DNA of 64,000 bases from Pseudomonas kairouanensis (lineage in GTDB: Bacteria > Pseudomonadota > Gammaproteobacteria > Pseudomonadales > Pseudomonadaceae), in NCBI RefSeq assembly GCF_004682055.1, contig NZ_QUZU01000007.1, positions 62,001 through 126,000 of the forward strand, in the 5' to 3' direction. Shown piece by piece: positions 63,237 to 64,000 of the stretch; within the stretch, counting starts at the first letter, position 1, and the number at the start of each line of letters is the position of its first letter. Under the pieces are notes generated by a model. The model ran no database searches and was not told the origin of the DNA. It worked only from the letters and a program-made list of their open reading frames with translations. The position numbers and the translations under genes were made by a program.

Positions 63237-64000
63237 GGGGATCGCGCTGCAGGCTGACCTGCGTCACCCGCCGATCTTCCACCACCGCCACGCTCAAGCG
63301 CCAGCCCTCATGCACCAGGCTGTCACCCACCACCGGCAGGCGATCCAATAGGCTCATCACCAGGCCCGCCAGGGTCTGGTAGTCCTCGGTGGCCACAGCC
63401 TGGAAACCCGTGCGCTGGCGGACCTGGTTGAGGTTCAAGGCGCCATTGGCCAGAAAGCCTTCGCCCTCCTCGACAATGTCCGGCCCCTCGATTTCGCTGG
63501 CATCGGGTAGCTCACCGGCAATGGACTCGAGAATGTCGGTCATGCTCAACACCCCCATGAAGTCGCCGAATTCGTTGATCACAAAGGCGATGTGGGTCGA
63601 TTCCTGGCGCATCTGCTCCAAGGCGTTGAGCACCGAGAAACTGTCCAGCAGGTTGATGGCCCGGCGCGCCAGGTGCTCCAGGTTTGGCTCGTTGCCGGCC
63701 AGGTACTCCTTGAGCAACTCCTTCTTGTGCACAAAACCCAGGGGCTCATCCACCGCGCCGTTACGAATCAACGGCAGGCGTGAGTAGGAGGAGTGCATCA
63801 GCTTCAGGCGGATGCTCTCGGGGTCGTCGGCCAGGTCGATGTAGTCAACCTTGGCTCGTGGCGTCATCAGGCTGCGGATCGGCCGCTCGGCCAATTGCAG
63901 CACGCCGCTGATCATCACCCGCTCGCGGCGGTCAAACAGCGGGCCTTGCATCGCATCCGGCTCGCCCAGCAGGTCGGCAACGTCTTCACCCACCTCTTCC
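63229..64000 (-). CDS. CBS / CorC-HlyC domain membrane protein, 3' part
   Basis: The gene runs off the right edge; the last 257 codons are present. The visible part has a CBS-domain pair (RPIRSLMTPRAKVDYIDLAD to SIAGELPDASEIEGPD) and a C-terminal CorC/HlyC transporter-associated domain (from about EGFLANGALNLNQVRQRTGF to DRRVTQVSLQRD). This combination is found behind a TerC- or CNNM-type membrane domain, which would be outside the window. Such proteins are linked to metal-ion or magnesium/cobalt handling; the exact class needs the missing N-terminus. Confidence 0.85.
   Translation of the reverse strand, partial: EEVGEDVADLLGEPDAMQGPLFDRRERVMISGVLQLAERPIRSLMTPRAKVDYIDLADDPESIRLKLMHSSYSRLPLIRNGAVDEPLGFVHKKELLKEYLAGNEPNLEHLARRAINLLDSFSVLNALEQMRQESTHIAFVINEFGDFMGVLSMTDILESIAGELPDASEIEGPDIVEEGEGFLANGALNLNQVRQRTGFQAVATEDYQTLAGLVMSLLDRLPVVGDSLVHEGWRLSVAVVEDRRVTQVSLQRDPLS

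Overview
The window is chromosomal DNA of a fluorescent Pseudomonas, most likely of the P. fluorescens group. The basis is high G+C coding sequence (judged by eye), six REP doublets built on GTGGGAGCGGGCTTGCTCGC or GTGGGAGGGGGCTTGCTCCC cores, a type VI secretion cluster laid out like P. aeruginosa H2-T6SS, and Pseudomonas-type metabolic operons. Apart from REP hairpins I saw no tRNA, rRNA, CRISPR array, transposase or prophage gene.

Region 1 (1-15.2 kb) is a lipid and alkane island. Nearly everything on the minus strand reads as one pathway: an AlkB membrane alkane hydroxylase, three tandem secreted PraA/PraB-like proteins, a FadL-type outer-membrane channel, FadE, and a reductase (FabG4-like), hydratase (MaoC) and thiolase set for beta-oxidation. 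Next to it an alpha/beta hydrolase (minus) faces a plus-strand operon of Baeyer-Villiger monooxygenase, short-chain dehydrogenase and a PF10118 protein. That is the logic of subterminal oxidation: alcohol to ketone to ester to acid plus alcohol.

Region 2 (15.2-38.7 kb) starts with a PTS EIIC-EAL fusion and a small unknown gene. A complete type VI secretion cluster follows on the minus strand in the order tssA-B-C-E-F-G-H, a sigma-54 activator, a 43-residue lipoprotein, fha, tssJ-K-L-M, a PP2C phosphatase and a Ser/Thr kinase. hcp is divergent. No vgrG, PAAR or effector gene is present here.

Region 3 (38.7-55.1 kb) holds an aldo-keto reductase, a DUF1543 protein, a parvulin, a YejABEF-type peptide importer and a 3-hydroxybutyrate module: sigma-54 activator HbcR, GntP-family permease, 3-hydroxybutyrate dehydrogenase and acetoacetyl-CoA synthetase. 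A well-formed -24/-12 promoter lies in front of the permease. A hybrid sensor kinase and a second parvulin follow.

Region 4 (55.2-61.9 kb, minus strand) is a catabolic module: amino-acid-type ABC importer, RidA, IclR regulator, a PLP enzyme of the D-threonine aldolase/D-serine dehydratase fold and a 2-keto-3-deoxygluconate-type kinase. I infer use of D-glucosaminate or a similar 2-amino sugar acid, deaminated to KDG and phosphorylated into the Entner-Doudoroff route. A TTCCG-N6-CGGAA dyad before the first gene may be the IclR operator.

Region 5 (62.1-64 kb) has a small secreted protein, a thioredoxin-fold protein, an orphan tail of a GGDEF domain joined to an unknown segment, and the 3' end of a CBS/CorC-type membrane protein gene.
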